Assembly (NCBI RefSeq): GCF_024160145.1
Contig: NZ_JAMYWQ010000001.1
Span: 186,001-250,000, forward strand
Direction of reading: 5' to 3'
Source of the DNA: Serratia nevei
GTDB taxonomy: Bacteria > Pseudomonadota > Gammaproteobacteria > Enterobacterales > Enterobacteriaceae
Length of the DNA stretch: 64,000 bases
Below, piece after piece: positions 36,356-45,422 of this stretch. Both the position numbers and the translations under genes were made by a program. The notes under the pieces are model-generated. The model was not told the origin of the DNA. It saw nothing but the letters and a program-made list of their open reading frames with translations, and ran no database searches. Position 1 is the first letter of the stretch; every line of letters starts with the position of its first letter.

Positions 36356-37036
36356 TCACTCTATCGTTGCCATAAATTTTTGATACCCTCCTCCTTTTTT
36401 AATATTGTACTCTTTTAAGGTCGGTTGTAGTTTTGCGTTTCTCTCATGAAACTTAAAGAAACCACGGCTAACAGTTTCGTCAATAAGACGCAAATATTCA
36501 CCTGAGCCTGACGTTTCAAGTTGCTCCAAGGTTAAGCTTTCTTCTTCAAGAAATTCAGTGACCAATTCCCAAAAAGGAATGTGGTGGTCAATATGAAGCT
36601 CGTCATTGTTATGAATAAGTTTGCCCGAGATTGCACACCGAACAGGAAACTGCAACGAACGCCTAAAGTCTATCATCTGCTGTCTAATGATAAAACGGAG
36701 TGCCTCGACAGTTTTGGCTCGCCGTGTTTGGCGTTCGCCATCAATACATGCCTTGTATGAAAAACGCTCTCTGCTGTTGTCTTTTCTTATTATTTCAAAA
36801 CCTTTCCCAGCCCCTTGGGTATTAGATGTCACTGAAAAATCTTTTACTCCAACGCCTATTTTGCAGGCTGCTTTAGGGTGCATAACTAAAAGATAGTGGA
36901 GTTTTTCTATCGTCTCTGGGTGGGTTACTATTCCCTCTCTTGCTCTCTGAAGGAAGTTCTTGATGCTCTCTTTCAATTCATTTTTATTTTTGTATACATA
37001 ATCACCTAAATGGAAAGAATAATTATCTCGACTCAT
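36356..37036 (-). CDS. DCL (DUF3223) domain-HNH nuclease-like protein in an AT-rich island
   Basis: A 226-residue protein. The N-terminal third (YKNKNELKESIKNFLQRARE through HPKAACKIGVGVKDFSV) matches the DCL/DUF3223 domain. The middle carries an HNH-like motif: CAISGK near residue 133 followed by HIDHHIPFW near 148. Such DCL-HNH proteins occur sporadically in phage and mobile DNA; the role is unknown, possibly a homing or defence nuclease. The gene and its flanks are strikingly AT-rich against the high-GC neighbours. No associated methylase, antitoxin or recombinase is visible. Confidence 0.6.
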   Translation of the reverse strand: MSRDNYSFHLGDYVYKNKNELKESIKNFLQRAREGIVTHPETIEKLHYLLVMHPKAACKIGVGVKDFSVTSNTQGAGKGFEIIRKDNSRERFSYKACIDGERQTRRAKTVEALRFIIRQQMIDFRRSLQFPVRCAISGKLIHNNDELHIDHHIPFWELVTEFLEEESLTLEQLETSGSGEYLRLIDETVSRGFFKFHERNAKLQPTLKEYNIKKGGGYQKFMATIE

Positions 37037-37296
37037 TATTAAACCCGGTATTAGTGCACAAATAGTATTATCGGTATGCCATTCTTTCAGAGGACTGTCA
37101 ATAATCGGAGGTATTCCTCAGCGACTGAGGACAGTAGAGTTCTATATTCACCATTTAGCTGACGACTTATTTGTAAAACAATAAAAATGACAATGGTTAC
37201 ATTTCCGCCAACATCAACGACAGCGCTCGACACCATTCCCCACGGCGTCGAGCCGATCGCCGGCCGCACGGCGACGGTCAGTTTGAGTGAAACTCA
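37037..37296. other. Right junction of the AT-rich island
   Basis: AT-rich sequence gives way to high-GC sequence at about 37200. Beyond it a plus-strand frame ending at 37300 (HGVEPIAGRTATVSLSETH) could be the 3' tail of a gene cut by the island, but it is too short to identify. A minus-strand 60-codon frame (37087-37269) spans the junction and has no start signal; not called. Confidence 0.3.
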
Positions 37297-38217
37297 TTAA
37301 GCCTGTCCCTCCGGCGTCAACCCGGCGATCAGCGCCTGCAGTAAAGCGCTGACCTTCGGCTGCGCCCGGCGGCTTTTCAGCCAGACCACGTTGATCGGCA
37401 GGCCGTCGGTCGCCAGATGCGGCAACACCTCGGCCAACGCCCCTTCCTCTAGCTGCCGTTTGACCAGCCAGGTCGGTAACTGGGCAATGCCGTGCCCCGC
37501 CAGCACCGCCGTCAGCTGCCCCTGTGCATCGCCAATGGCCACCCGCGGCGTCAGCGTTCTTCGCTCTACCGGCTGGGCACCGCTTCCCGAGAAATGCCAG
37601 GGCGTCTGCACGCCGTCGTTTTCCTGATACAGCACGCAATGATGATGCGCCAAATCAGCGGCGGTGGTGGGTTCACCGTATTTATGCAGGTAACCGGACG
37701 CAGCGCAGAAGATATGCCGCTGCTTACCAAGGTAGTGATGCCCCAGCGTATTTGGCCAAACATCTGAACCGCCGATGCGCACCAGGATATCGATGCCTTC
37801 GCTGACCGGATCGGCGAAGCGGTCCGAGAACGTGATATGCGGCACCAGCAACGGGTGATCCTCAATACATCGCAGGATCACCGGCAGCGCATGCAAACGG
37901 CCAAAGGAAGCAGGAAGATCGATGCGCACCCTGCCGCGCGGCTCGGCGTTTTCCGCCTGCATCGCCAGTTCGGCCTCTTCCAGCTCGGCCAGCACACCGG
38001 TACAGGTGCGATAAAATTGAGCGCCGGCGTCGGTCAGCGCCAGCCGCCGCGTGGTGCGCTGGAACAGCTTGGTCTGTAACCGGCCCTCCAGCCGGGCGAT
38101 CCCTTTGCTGACGGCGGAGGCGGTCAGGTTCAGGCGTTCCGCCGCCAGCGTAAAACTGCCCATATCGGCCACGCAAACAAACAGGCCGATCCCTTTAAGA
38201 CGTTCCGAAGAAAACAT
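37297..38217 (-). CDS. LysR-family transcriptional regulator
   Basis: A 306-residue regulator with an N-terminal winged helix (GIGLFVCVADMGSFTLAAER, then LTASAVSKGIARLEGRLQTK) and a C-terminal effector-binding domain (IDILVRIGGSDVW, GHGIAQLPTWLVKRQLEEG). ATG 38217 follows AAGGTGG; 38250 would add residues atypical of the family. It is divergent, with a 113-bp gap, from the NAD(P)-binding gene at 38331, its likely target. Confidence 0.87.
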   Translation of the reverse strand: MFSSERLKGIGLFVCVADMGSFTLAAERLNLTASAVSKGIARLEGRLQTKLFQRTTRRLALTDAGAQFYRTCTGVLAELEEAELAMQAENAEPRGRVRIDLPASFGRLHALPVILRCIEDHPLLVPHITFSDRFADPVSEGIDILVRIGGSDVWPNTLGHHYLGKQRHIFCAASGYLHKYGEPTTAADLAHHHCVLYQENDGVQTPWHFSGSGAQPVERRTLTPRVAIGDAQGQLTAVLAGHGIAQLPTWLVKRQLEEGALAEVLPHLATDGLPINVVWLKSRRAQPKVSALLQALIAGLTPEGQA

Positions 38218-38330
38218 GCCCCACCTTATTGATGAATTTATTTCCTGCAACTCGGTAATTTATAGCGTAAATCATGATTTTTATTCCGATAGACTTTCCC
38301 TCGAAGCGTTAAAAACCGCAAGAGGTAAAT

Positions 38331-39211
38331 ATGAAGAACAACAAGCCCCAGATCCTGATCACCGGCGCCACCGGCCAGATAGGCGGCGCGACCCTGCGTC
38401 TTTTGCAATCCCAGGCAGAGATCGAGCCGGTTGCCGCCGTGCGCTCTCCCGCCAAGGCGGCGCCCTTCGAAAAACTGGGTATCCGCACCGTCCTGCTCGA
38501 CTTTGATCGGGAAGAGACGCTGGCACCGGCGCTGGCCGGCATCGAGCGCGTATTTCTGGCCACCGGCTACACGGTGGACATGCTGCGGCAAAGCAAGGTG
38601 TTTCTCGATCGCGCGCGCCAGGCCGGCATGTCGTGCACCTCGGCGCCTGCGGCCGTGACGACACCACCGTCGCGCATTGGGCCTGGCACCAGCTCATCGA
38701 GCGTTACATCGAGTGGTCGGGATTTTCTTTCACCCACCTGCGGCCGGAGTGCTTTATGCAGAACCTGCTCAACTACGACGGCGTACCGGCGGTGAAAAAC
38801 GGCGTGATCCGGCAATATACCGGCGATGCGCCGTTCAGCTGGGTGGACGGCGACGATGTAGCGCAGGCGGCGGCGCTGGCGCTGCTGCACCCCGAGCGGC
38901 ACGGCGGCCAAACCTACCGCATGGGCTATGACGTTAAATCCTACGGCGAGATCGCTGCCATGATGACGGAAGAGCTGGGGCAGCCGTTCCGCTATGAAGC
39001 GCAAGATCCGCAGATTTTTCTGGACGAGATGCGCGCGACGGGCGCCGAAATGGCCTATATGAGCTGCGTCTACGACAATTTTCGCCGCATGGCGGCGCGC
39101 GATATCCCAGGCGTCGAGGAGGTTTTCGATAATTTCCCGCAGATTGCGGGGCGAGAGCCGATGCGGCTAAGGGCGTTTATCCGTAAGCACCGCGACAAGC
39201 TGGCCTACTGA
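38331..39211 (+). pseudogene. NmrA-like NAD(P)-binding protein, frameshifted
   Basis: The first part (from ATG 38331 after AGAGG) reads QILITGATGQIGGATLRLLQ and ends in frame near 38630 at RQAGMS. The family continuation, VHLGACGRDDTTVAHWAWHQ with FTHLRPECFMQNLLNY and a C-terminal HRDKLAY, is in the next frame. One base appears to be missing at about 38631. A repaired protein would be about 290 residues, normal for NmrA/SDR-a5 quinone-reductase-like enzymes. It could be a real mutation or a sequencing error; no slippery run is evident. Divergent from the LysR gene. Confidence 0.75.
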
Positions 39212-39218
39212 GCCTCGC

Positions 39219-39252
39219 AAGGTTCGCCGGTTTTGGCCGGCGAACCTTTTTT
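39219..39252. terminator. Strong bidirectional intrinsic terminator
   Basis: AAGGTTCGCCGG (39219-39230) pairs perfectly with CCGGCGAACCTT (39237-39248), followed by a T-run. It lies between the convergent NmrA-like and phospholipase D genes. Confidence 0.85.
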
Positions 39253-39271
39253 GCGCCCTACCGCCGCGCCG

Positions 39272-40807
39272 TTACAGCATCCACTCGATAGGCAGCCAGC
39301 CGGCCAGGGTGAGAATAATGCGTTTTACCCAGCCGGCGCCAGGCTCTTGCTGATGCACCTCGGTGTGGCCGTCTTCGAAGGCTTCGTTCCACACCATTTT
39401 GCCTTCGGGCGTCAGCGCCGGGCGGTAGGCGGCGTACTCAAGCGGGCCATCAAACAGTTGGCGAGTGTCGGCCGCCAGCGTCGGGCTGTCGATCAGGAAG
39501 CCCATTTCGCAGTTCAGGTGTGCCGATCGCGGATCGAAATTGAACGAACCGATAAACACCCGCTTATCGTCGATGGCAAAAGTTTTCGCGTGCAGCGCTG
39601 CGCCGGACAGCCCCAACGGCTTGAGTTCCTTGCGCCCGGTCAGTTGACCGGCGCGCAGCTTCAGTTCAAACAGCTCCACGCCCGCCTGCAGCAGCTCACG
39701 CCGGTATTTGGCGTAGCCGGCATGCACCACCAGCACGTCGGTGGTGTTCATCGCGTTGGTCAGCACGCGTATGGATTTACCCTGTTTGGCCAGCGCTTCA
39801 AAGAAGGTCGCGCCTTCCCGGCCCGGCACGAAATAGGCGGAAACCAGTTCCAGCTGCCGGCTGACACCGCCGATAATCTGGCCCAGCTGCGTCACCATCA
39901 AATGTTCACGTGAAGCCTGGCCCAGCCCTTTCACCGGATCGTCGGCCACCAGCTCTACCCTGGTGAATTCAGGCTGGACGGCGCCATCACGCAAGCGCAC
40001 CGCGCTGGTTTCCAACTGCACCGCCAGTTTGCGGGCGCGCTCGCTGCTTTCGGTCGCGGCGGCCTGCGCCAGGAAGGCCGAAAGGTTGCCTTTGCCTCGG
40101 ATAATCTGTTCAACGCCAAACACCGACGCGCTGTTCCAGTAGCGATCGAAGACCTCTGCGGTCTCCGCCACCACGTTGCCGACGCTCAGCACGTCAAGAT
40201 CGAGGAAATAGTTTTCGTCGCCGACCTGGAAATACTCGTCGCCGATGTTGCGGCCGCCGATGATCGCCGCAGCGCCGTCGACGATGTAAGACTTGTTATG
40301 CATGCGGCGGTTCATGCGCATAAAGTCGAAGGCGTAGCCGGCCAGCTTCGGCGTGCGCACGGTCGATGGGTTGAACAGGCGGATCTCGACGTTTTCCTGC
40401 GCGTTCAGCGCCGCCAGGGTCTCGTCCATGGCGACGCCGTTATCGTCCAGCAGCAGCCGCACGCGCACGCCGCGCTGGGCGGCGTCATACAGGGTTTTCA
40501 GCAGGATCTGCCCGGAAGTGTCGTTATGCCAAATGTAGTACTGGGCGTCGATCGACCTTTCCGCCATCCGCGCCAGCGCCAGACGGCTGGCGAACGCATC
40601 GTGCCCGCTGGCCAGCGGCACCACGCCGCTCAGTCCTGGATGCGCCGCCATCAGTTCGGCGGCCCGCGCCGGCAATGGCGCGGTAGGATCCGCCGGCAAC
40701 GCCGCCTGCGGCAGACGCTGGGAAATATCCGGCAAACGAAAGAGGACTCTTGCTGCAATAATGGCGATCGTCACGGCGAGAATCAGATACACGACAATTT
40801 TTATCAC
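39272..40807 (-). CDS. Phospholipase D-family protein (cardiolipin-synthase-like)
   Basis: A 511-residue protein with an N-terminal membrane helix (VVYLILAVTIAIIAARV) and two HKD motifs: HNKSYIVDG followed by GGRNIGDEYF near residue 165, and HAKTFAIDDKRVFIGSFNFD near residue 405. This two-motif layout fits the ClsC/YmdC group of phosphatidyl transferases or other PLD-type phosphodiesterases acting at the inner membrane. No YmdB-like partner is adjacent. Single-gene unit with a strong terminator. Confidence 0.87.
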   Translation of the reverse strand: MIKIVVYLILAVTIAIIAARVLFRLPDISQRLPQAALPADPTAPLPARAAELMAAHPGLSGVVPLASGHDAFASRLALARMAERSIDAQYYIWHNDTSGQILLKTLYDAAQRGVRVRLLLDDNGVAMDETLAALNAQENVEIRLFNPSTVRTPKLAGYAFDFMRMNRRMHNKSYIVDGAAAIIGGRNIGDEYFQVGDENYFLDLDVLSVGNVVAETAEVFDRYWNSASVFGVEQIIRGKGNLSAFLAQAAATESSERARKLAVQLETSAVRLRDGAVQPEFTRVELVADDPVKGLGQASREHLMVTQLGQIIGGVSRQLELVSAYFVPGREGATFFEALAKQGKSIRVLTNAMNTTDVLVVHAGYAKYRRELLQAGVELFELKLRAGQLTGRKELKPLGLSGAALHAKTFAIDDKRVFIGSFNFDPRSAHLNCEMGFLIDSPTLAADTRQLFDGPLEYAAYRPALTPEGKMVWNEAFEDGHTEVHQQEPGAGWVKRIILTLAGWLPIEWML

Positions 40808-40882
40808 GGGAAGCGGCCTCGGGGGTTGACTGCTTTGCTTTATACGTCATTAGGTTGCTTCAATCTATAGGAGAAGCGCGCT

Positions 40883-41011
40883 ATGCAAGACGGCTATAGC
40901 GTAAAGCGCGAAGGCGAAACGCCAAACCGTTTTTTGGACGCCACCGAATGTGACGTTCTCGCAAACCACACCAGGGGCCTTAAAAGCGCGGCGGAACGAA
41001 TCAGGAGGTGA
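40883..41011 (+). CDS. Possible 42-residue small ORF
   Basis: A 42-codon frame from ATG 40883 with AGGAG nine bases upstream, beginning MQDGYSVKREGETPNRFLDA. It is hydrophilic, without a recognisable family or membrane segment. The strong ribosome-binding site is the only support. It lies in the 300-bp gap (40808-41108) between the PLD gene and the cupin gene, where nothing else was recognised. A 76-codon frame on the other strand (40865-41095) is not supported. Confidence 0.25.
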   Translation: MQDGYSVKREGETPNRFLDATECDVLANHTRGLKSAAERIRR

Positions 41012-41108
41012 ACGCATAATCGGCAGGTAGCTCAGCCTGGGAGGCGGCTCGATGCTGACAGGATATGGAGAGCGCCAGGTCTCTCCTCTATCCATTTTCG
41101 TGATCCCG

Positions 41109-41426
41109 TCAACGGGCCAACTCGGCGCCGTCCAGCTCGGAAATCGCCAGACAAATCACCTCCGTGATGGCCTGTACGGTATAGGCGGTATTGGCAGGTA
41201 TGATTAACATCTCATGAGGCTGCAACGTCTGATCGTCGACGTTCAGTTCACCGCTCAGCACCATCAGTTTCACCCACCCCGGATGAAAACGCGCCGGTTG
41301 TCGGCTGCCCGCATCCAGTTTCAGCAACGCCGTATGGCCTGGCGACTCCCGTTTCAAGATATGGTAGTGCACCCCATCGTAAGGCATGTTTTCGTAATGC
41401 AGTGACGCCAGTGTTCTCTTATGCAT
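41109..41426 (-). CDS. Small cupin-fold protein
   Basis: A 105-residue single cupin domain: PARFHPGWVKLMVLSGELNV and LQPHEMLIIPANTAYTVQAI resemble the ChrR-like anti-sigma cupin pattern with histidine and glutamate ligands partly retained. ATG 41426 follows GAGGA; the frame continues upstream to 41666 but lacks a comparable start. Function unknown. It lies downstream of, but separated by 236 bp from, the amino-acid oxidase gene. Confidence 0.7.
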   Translation of the reverse strand: MHKRTLASLHYENMPYDGVHYHILKRESPGHTALLKLDAGSRQPARFHPGWVKLMVLSGELNVDDQTLQPHEMLIIPANTAYTVQAITEVICLAISELDGAELAR

Positions 41427-41632
41427 GGTAAGTGTCCTCGTGACCTGTGAGTAGCTGCTCCGCCTTCGGTCGCCGAAAAAACGATTGGCGGCTGTCCCTA
41501 CCGAAAGCTCCGGCTCGCAGCCTCTTGGCGAACCGATTAACTGCCGTACTTGCCGCGGCCCGAGCGGCCGCGCTTCATGCCCAACCGGCCTCAGGCATGC
41601 TAATAAATATATAAGAGCCTCGCCGAGGGCGC

Positions 41633-41650
41633 AAAAAAACCGCTGCGCGG
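41633..41650 (-). terminator. Probable intrinsic terminator after the amino-acid oxidase gene
   Basis: On the minus strand CCGC-GCA-GCGG is followed by TTTTTTT, 12 bases after the oxidase stop. The stem is short but GC-rich. Confidence 0.5.
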
Positions 41651-41662
41651 CTGAGCGTATAT

Positions 41663-42705
41663 TCATTTCCCGTCGTCAAATCGCTCGGGGCGATAAGCGT
41701 GCGGAATGGCAGGATTGACGCCATACAGCAGCTCGTCGCTGACCAGCCGGCCAAGCGTTGGCGCGCACATCACTGCCGGGTGCATCACCGCCACATAGAG
41801 CCGGGTAGCGCCCAGTGGCCCGATGATGGGATAACCGTCGCGCGGCCGGGGCCGCATCCCCACCGAACACGCCTGCAGTTGCAAGGGTGCCGTATCCGGC
41901 AGGCGGTTTTTAATCGCCGATTGCGCGTCGTTTTCCACCCGTTTAACGTCCCCCTCCGGCAGGTAATCCTCCGCCGCCAGCAGATCGCCGTTTTGCGTAT
42001 GGCGCACTTCAACGTCATCGCCCGCAATCAGCGTGTTCACTGCCAGCGCCGCCGCACGATAGCGTAACAGAATCGCCGGCGACGCCTCGATCGGCAGCGA
42101 GAACCCGCTGCCATCCAGCAGCGCGGAGATTCCCGTGCCGCAGGCAAGCACCACCCGATCGGCGGCAATCGCGCCTTCCTCGGTAACGATGCCGATTATC
42201 TGCCCCTCTTCACGCAAAAATCCGGTGACGGTTCGCCCCAGGAGCAACTCCCCGCCCCACGCGCTAACGCACTCGAGCAACCGCTGTGTCACTTCTTGCG
42301 GATCGACGGCGCCGTCACGCGCCGCAAAATAGGCTTGGCTATCGGGCTGCCTGAGCCCCGGTTCCAGCGCGTTCACCTCGGCGGAGGGCAAACCCGATTG
42401 TCGGGGTTTTGCGTCGCCGGCGCCTGGCCATAGCTGAGCGCGCCGGACCAATTCACCCAGAGATCCGGGATCTCCTGCGCCAGGCGCATCCAGTCAGCGA
42501 CGATCTCGCGCCGCAGAAACGCGTCGGGAGCGCCCTCAGGCACGCCTTCGCTGATCCAGCCAAACGAGCTGCCTGTGGCCCCCGCCGCGGGATGCGCCTG
42601 CTCAACGACGACAACGTGCTGCCCTTGGCGCGCGAGATGATAGGCGACCGATGCCCCGACAATCCCGGCGCCCACGATAACCATGCGTGATGATGTTCCA
42701 TTCAT
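41663..42705 (-). pseudogene. FAD-dependent amino-acid oxidase (DAO/DadA type), frameshifted
   Basis: The N-terminal part (ATG 42705) has the Rossmann FAD motif VIVGAGIVGASVAYHLARQG and GATGSSFGWI, then leaves the family near WSGALSYGQ. The remainder, from SAEVNALEPGLRQPDSQ through GMRPRPRDGYPIIGPLG to the C-terminus, is in another frame. The shift lies between about 42385 and 42440. The joined protein would be slightly short for the family (about 345 residues). These flavoenzymes deaminate amino acids. It follows the MFS gene by 17 bp. Confidence 0.75.
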
Positions 42706-42722
42706 TTAATGATGTCCGTACC

Positions 42723-43895
42723 TCATTTCAAGTGCTGCCGCCAAAGCAGGCAGGCCGCCAGACAGGCTACCCCACCACCGCAGGCCAATACGGCATAAGA
42801 CGTGCCCCAGCTCTGGGTGGTATCCATCACGACGCCAAAGGATAACGGGGCGAACGAACCGATACCGAACCCCAGCAGCGATCGCCAGCCCATCACGCTG
42901 CCGAGCTGTTGCGGCGGCACGTTGTCCGCCATCGCGGCCGACAGCACGCCGGAGTCGCCGAGGATGAAGAAACTGCCGATGCTGACGGCCAGCAGCGTCC
43001 ATCCCGGCCCCCAGTTCGCCGACCAGCCCATCAGCAGCGATCCCAACGCGCCGGCGGCGCCCATAAACATCAGCACCGATGCACGGTTGAAATAGTCGGA
43101 AACGGTGCCGACAATCAGCGTGGCAACCATGCCGGCCAGATGGATCACCGCCGCGACGATCAATCCGGCGCTCAGCGGATCCAGCGAGAAACCGCTTAAC
43201 GCCTCGCTGACCAGGCTGGGTGCCCAGGCCCAGTTGCCGAGCAGCTCCCAGCTGTGGGCGATATACCCGATCAACAACAGCAGGGTCGCATAGGTGATAG
43301 CGTAGCCTTCACGTTTCGTCCTCCTCCCCAGGGGGCGTGGCTGCGGTTCCTGATAACCGACCAAGGCCAACGAACCGGCCAGCGCCCCCAGCAACGCGCC
43401 GGCGGCGCACAGGGAAAACGCCACGCCGGCGCCCCAGCGCATGGCGCTCCAGCCGGCGATGAAGACCGACAGAAAATACCCCAGCGAGCTGGCCGCCAGC
43501 ATCATGCCGACGGCATAACCGCGCCGGGCCGGGCCGTTCATTCCCATCGCCAACAGCAGCGCCGGCGTGTAGGCGCCCCCCTGCGTCAGGCCGACGAAGG
43601 CCATCAACACCAGCGCACCGGCATAAGAATGAGCAAATACGGCGAACAGCGCCAGCGCGATGGCGCCCAGCCAGGAAAACAGCAGGTAAACCCGGCGCGC
43701 GCCCAACGAATCACACCACCAGGAGGCCACCAGCAAAGCCAAGGCGTTGGTCAGGCTGAACACTGTCTGCACCGTACCGGCGGAGGCGGCGTCGAGCTGC
43801 CACTCGCTTCTGATGGTCGGCAGTGCGCCGGCGAACATCATGGTGCCCAGGCAGAGGCCGGCCCGGCTCACGCAAAGCAGAAAGAAAGCGCGCAT
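42723..43895 (-). CDS. MFS transporter
   Basis: A 390-residue permease with about twelve hydrophobic segments: MRAFFLLCVSRAGLCLGTMM at the start, WWCDSLGARRVYL as the loop 2-3 signature and PARRGYAVGMMLAASSLGYF mid-way. ATG 43895 is preferred over 43955 because an AAGG stretch precedes it and the membrane core begins at once. It is divergent from the GcvA-type LysR gene and 17 bp upstream of the amino-acid oxidase gene, so it may carry the oxidase's substrate or product. Confidence 0.8.
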   Translation of the reverse strand: MRAFFLLCVSRAGLCLGTMMFAGALPTIRSEWQLDAASAGTVQTVFSLTNALALLVASWWCDSLGARRVYLLFSWLGAIALALFAVFAHSYAGALVLMAFVGLTQGGAYTPALLLAMGMNGPARRGYAVGMMLAASSLGYFLSVFIAGWSAMRWGAGVAFSLCAAGALLGALAGSLALVGYQEPQPRPLGRRTKREGYAITYATLLLLIGYIAHSWELLGNWAWAPSLVSEALSGFSLDPLSAGLIVAAVIHLAGMVATLIVGTVSDYFNRASVLMFMGAAGALGSLLMGWSANWGPGWTLLAVSIGSFFILGDSGVLSAAMADNVPPQQLGSVMGWRSLLGFGIGSFAPLSFGVVMDTTQSWGTSYAVLACGGGVACLAACLLWRQHLK

Positions 43896-44077
43896 CTCAG
43901 CGACACCTTCCTGCCCATCGATGGGTGAGGATAACTCGACCAACACGGGCGACAAGACGGGGAAACCTCAGCATGGCACACTCGGCAAATCTGGGGAGGA
44001 TGCGTCATAATAGTGAGCAAAATCAACGGCTGGCAAACGATCTTTCCTCGCTCATTTGGTTGAGCTAGACTCAACCT

Positions 44078-44965
44078 ATGAAAAAAATCCATTCCCTGCC
44101 GCACCTGCCTGCTTTCGAAGCCGCCGCCCGTCTCGGCAGCTTCAGCGCCGCTGCGGATGAGCTGTTTCTCACCACCGGCGCCGTCAGCCGCCACATTCGC
44201 AGCCTGGAAGAACAACTGGGGATCACACTGTTTTATCGCGGACACAAGTCCGTGCGGCTGACGCAGGCCGGCGAGAACTTTTCCCGTACCGCGTCCCGGG
44301 TGATAAGCGAACTGTTTGCCGCGGAAAACGCGCTGAAAACGAGCGCCGGCCGGCAACGGCTGGTGGTGCACAGCCTGCCGACGTTCACCATGCACTGGCT
44401 GATGCCAAAGCTGGCGGCGTTCAATGAGATTCATCCTGAGGTCGCGATTGATATCACCACCAGCACCGGCGCCGTCGATCGCAATACGCCGTTCGATCTG
44501 GCGATCAGGCGCGATCCCGCGCACTTCTCCGGGCTGAAAGCGATCCCTTTCCTGCAGGAAGACAGCCTGTTGGTCTGCAGCCAGAGTTATTTGCACGCCA
44601 CGCCGGTCAGTGCGCCGGGCTGGCTGGCCGGGCATACCGCCATCCGCATCCGCGCCCGTGAGGATTTATGGCACAGCTGGCTGAATACCTACCCGACGGC
44701 GCTGGACGCCTCACCGCCGCCGCTCACGCTCGACCATACCTTTGCCGCCATTCAGGCGGCAGAGGACGGCCTGGGGCTGGCCGTCGTGCCTTACCTGTTT
44801 TGCGCCAAACATCTGTCGTCCGGCCGGCTGGTGTCGCCTTTCCCGGCGTTGACTATCCGCACCGGCGTTTACTCCCTGCTGCTGCGCGATAGGGACGATG
44901 AGGTCGTGAGAAAATTCGCCGCCTGGCTGCAAGCGTTCCAGGCTGAGATCCCGATTAGGGGTTAG
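44078..44965 (+). CDS. LysR-family regulator, GcvA type
   Basis: A 295-residue regulator. The N-terminus LPHLPAFEAAARLGSFSAAA, followed by ADELFLTTGAVSRHIRSLEE, is typical of the GcvA subgroup, which often control amino-acid metabolism. The effector domain contains FDLAIRRDPAHF and AAEDGLGLAVVPYLF. It faces the MFS-oxidase operon across about 180 bp and ends four bases into the convergent DUF2000 gene. Probable regulator of the divergent operon. Confidence 0.88.
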   Translation: MKKIHSLPHLPAFEAAARLGSFSAAADELFLTTGAVSRHIRSLEEQLGITLFYRGHKSVRLTQAGENFSRTASRVISELFAAENALKTSAGRQRLVVHSLPTFTMHWLMPKLAAFNEIHPEVAIDITTSTGAVDRNTPFDLAIRRDPAHFSGLKAIPFLQEDSLLVCSQSYLHATPVSAPGWLAGHTAIRIRAREDLWHSWLNTYPTALDASPPPLTLDHTFAAIQAAEDGLGLAVVPYLFCAKHLSSGRLVSPFPALTIRTGVYSLLLRDRDDEVVRKFAAWLQAFQAEIPIRG

Positions 44966-45369
44966 CCGTGGAGCACCAGGCCTTTTATCGCCTTGTCCAC
45001 CGCTTTCTTCGGCCCGCGCAGCGCCAGGCCGACCAAGTCCAGATTGTCCGCGTCTTCGGCGAGAAACGCCTGCCGGTTGGCTTCATCGTGCCCGGTCGAG
45101 AACATGGCGTGCACATAGGGGATCAGCGTCAACTCTCGCTCCAGCCCCTTGCGATGCACATTTTGCAGGCTCGGCAGATCCGCGGCGAAAATCAACATCG
45201 GTTGCCCGGAAATGCCGCCGTAGCGGCGGCCCTGCGCATCCACGTAGCACTCGCCGATGATTTCCGGGGCCGCGGCGGCGATGCCCGTCGCCAGAAAGGC
45301 CACCACGTTCAGCCGCTGCCAGGTTTGCAGATCGTCACGCACGACAAACGCTATCTTGGTATCAAACAT
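44962..45369 (-). CDS. DUF2000 family protein
   Basis: A 135-residue protein with the DUF2000 pattern: MFDTKIAFVVRDDLQTWQRL, NVVAFLATGIAAAAPEIIGE and ISGQPMLIFAADLPSL. The family has a peptidyl-tRNA-hydrolase-like fold and no established function. It is 53 bp downstream of an AraC regulator on the same strand, a common neighbour for the family, so the pair may be co-transcribed. Confidence 0.8.
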   Translation of the reverse strand: MFDTKIAFVVRDDLQTWQRLNVVAFLATGIAAAAPEIIGECYVDAQGRRYGGISGQPMLIFAADLPSLQNVHRKGLERELTLIPYVHAMFSTGHDEANRQAFLAEDADNLDLVGLALRGPKKAVDKAIKGLVLHG

Positions 45370-45422
45370 GTTTCGCTTTACTCCGTTGTGCTGTTAAAAG
45401 CACATCATCGGCGAAGGACGAA

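Noticed and set aside
36356-37036. Restriction-modification system
   Set aside because: Only an HNH-like protein is present; no methyltransferase or specificity subunit lies nearby.
37087-37269. 60-codon minus-strand frame across the AT-rich/GC-rich junction
   Set aside because: It spans a composition break, has no ribosome-binding site and no family resemblance.
41021-41045. tRNA-like 5' sequence (CGGCAGGTAGCTCAGCCTGG)
   Set aside because: It resembles the start and D-arm of a tRNA, but no anticodon stem, T-arm or CCA-side acceptor pairing follows.
40865-41095. 76-codon minus-strand frame
   Set aside because: No start signal or recognisable family; the plus-strand 42-codon frame has better support, though still weak.
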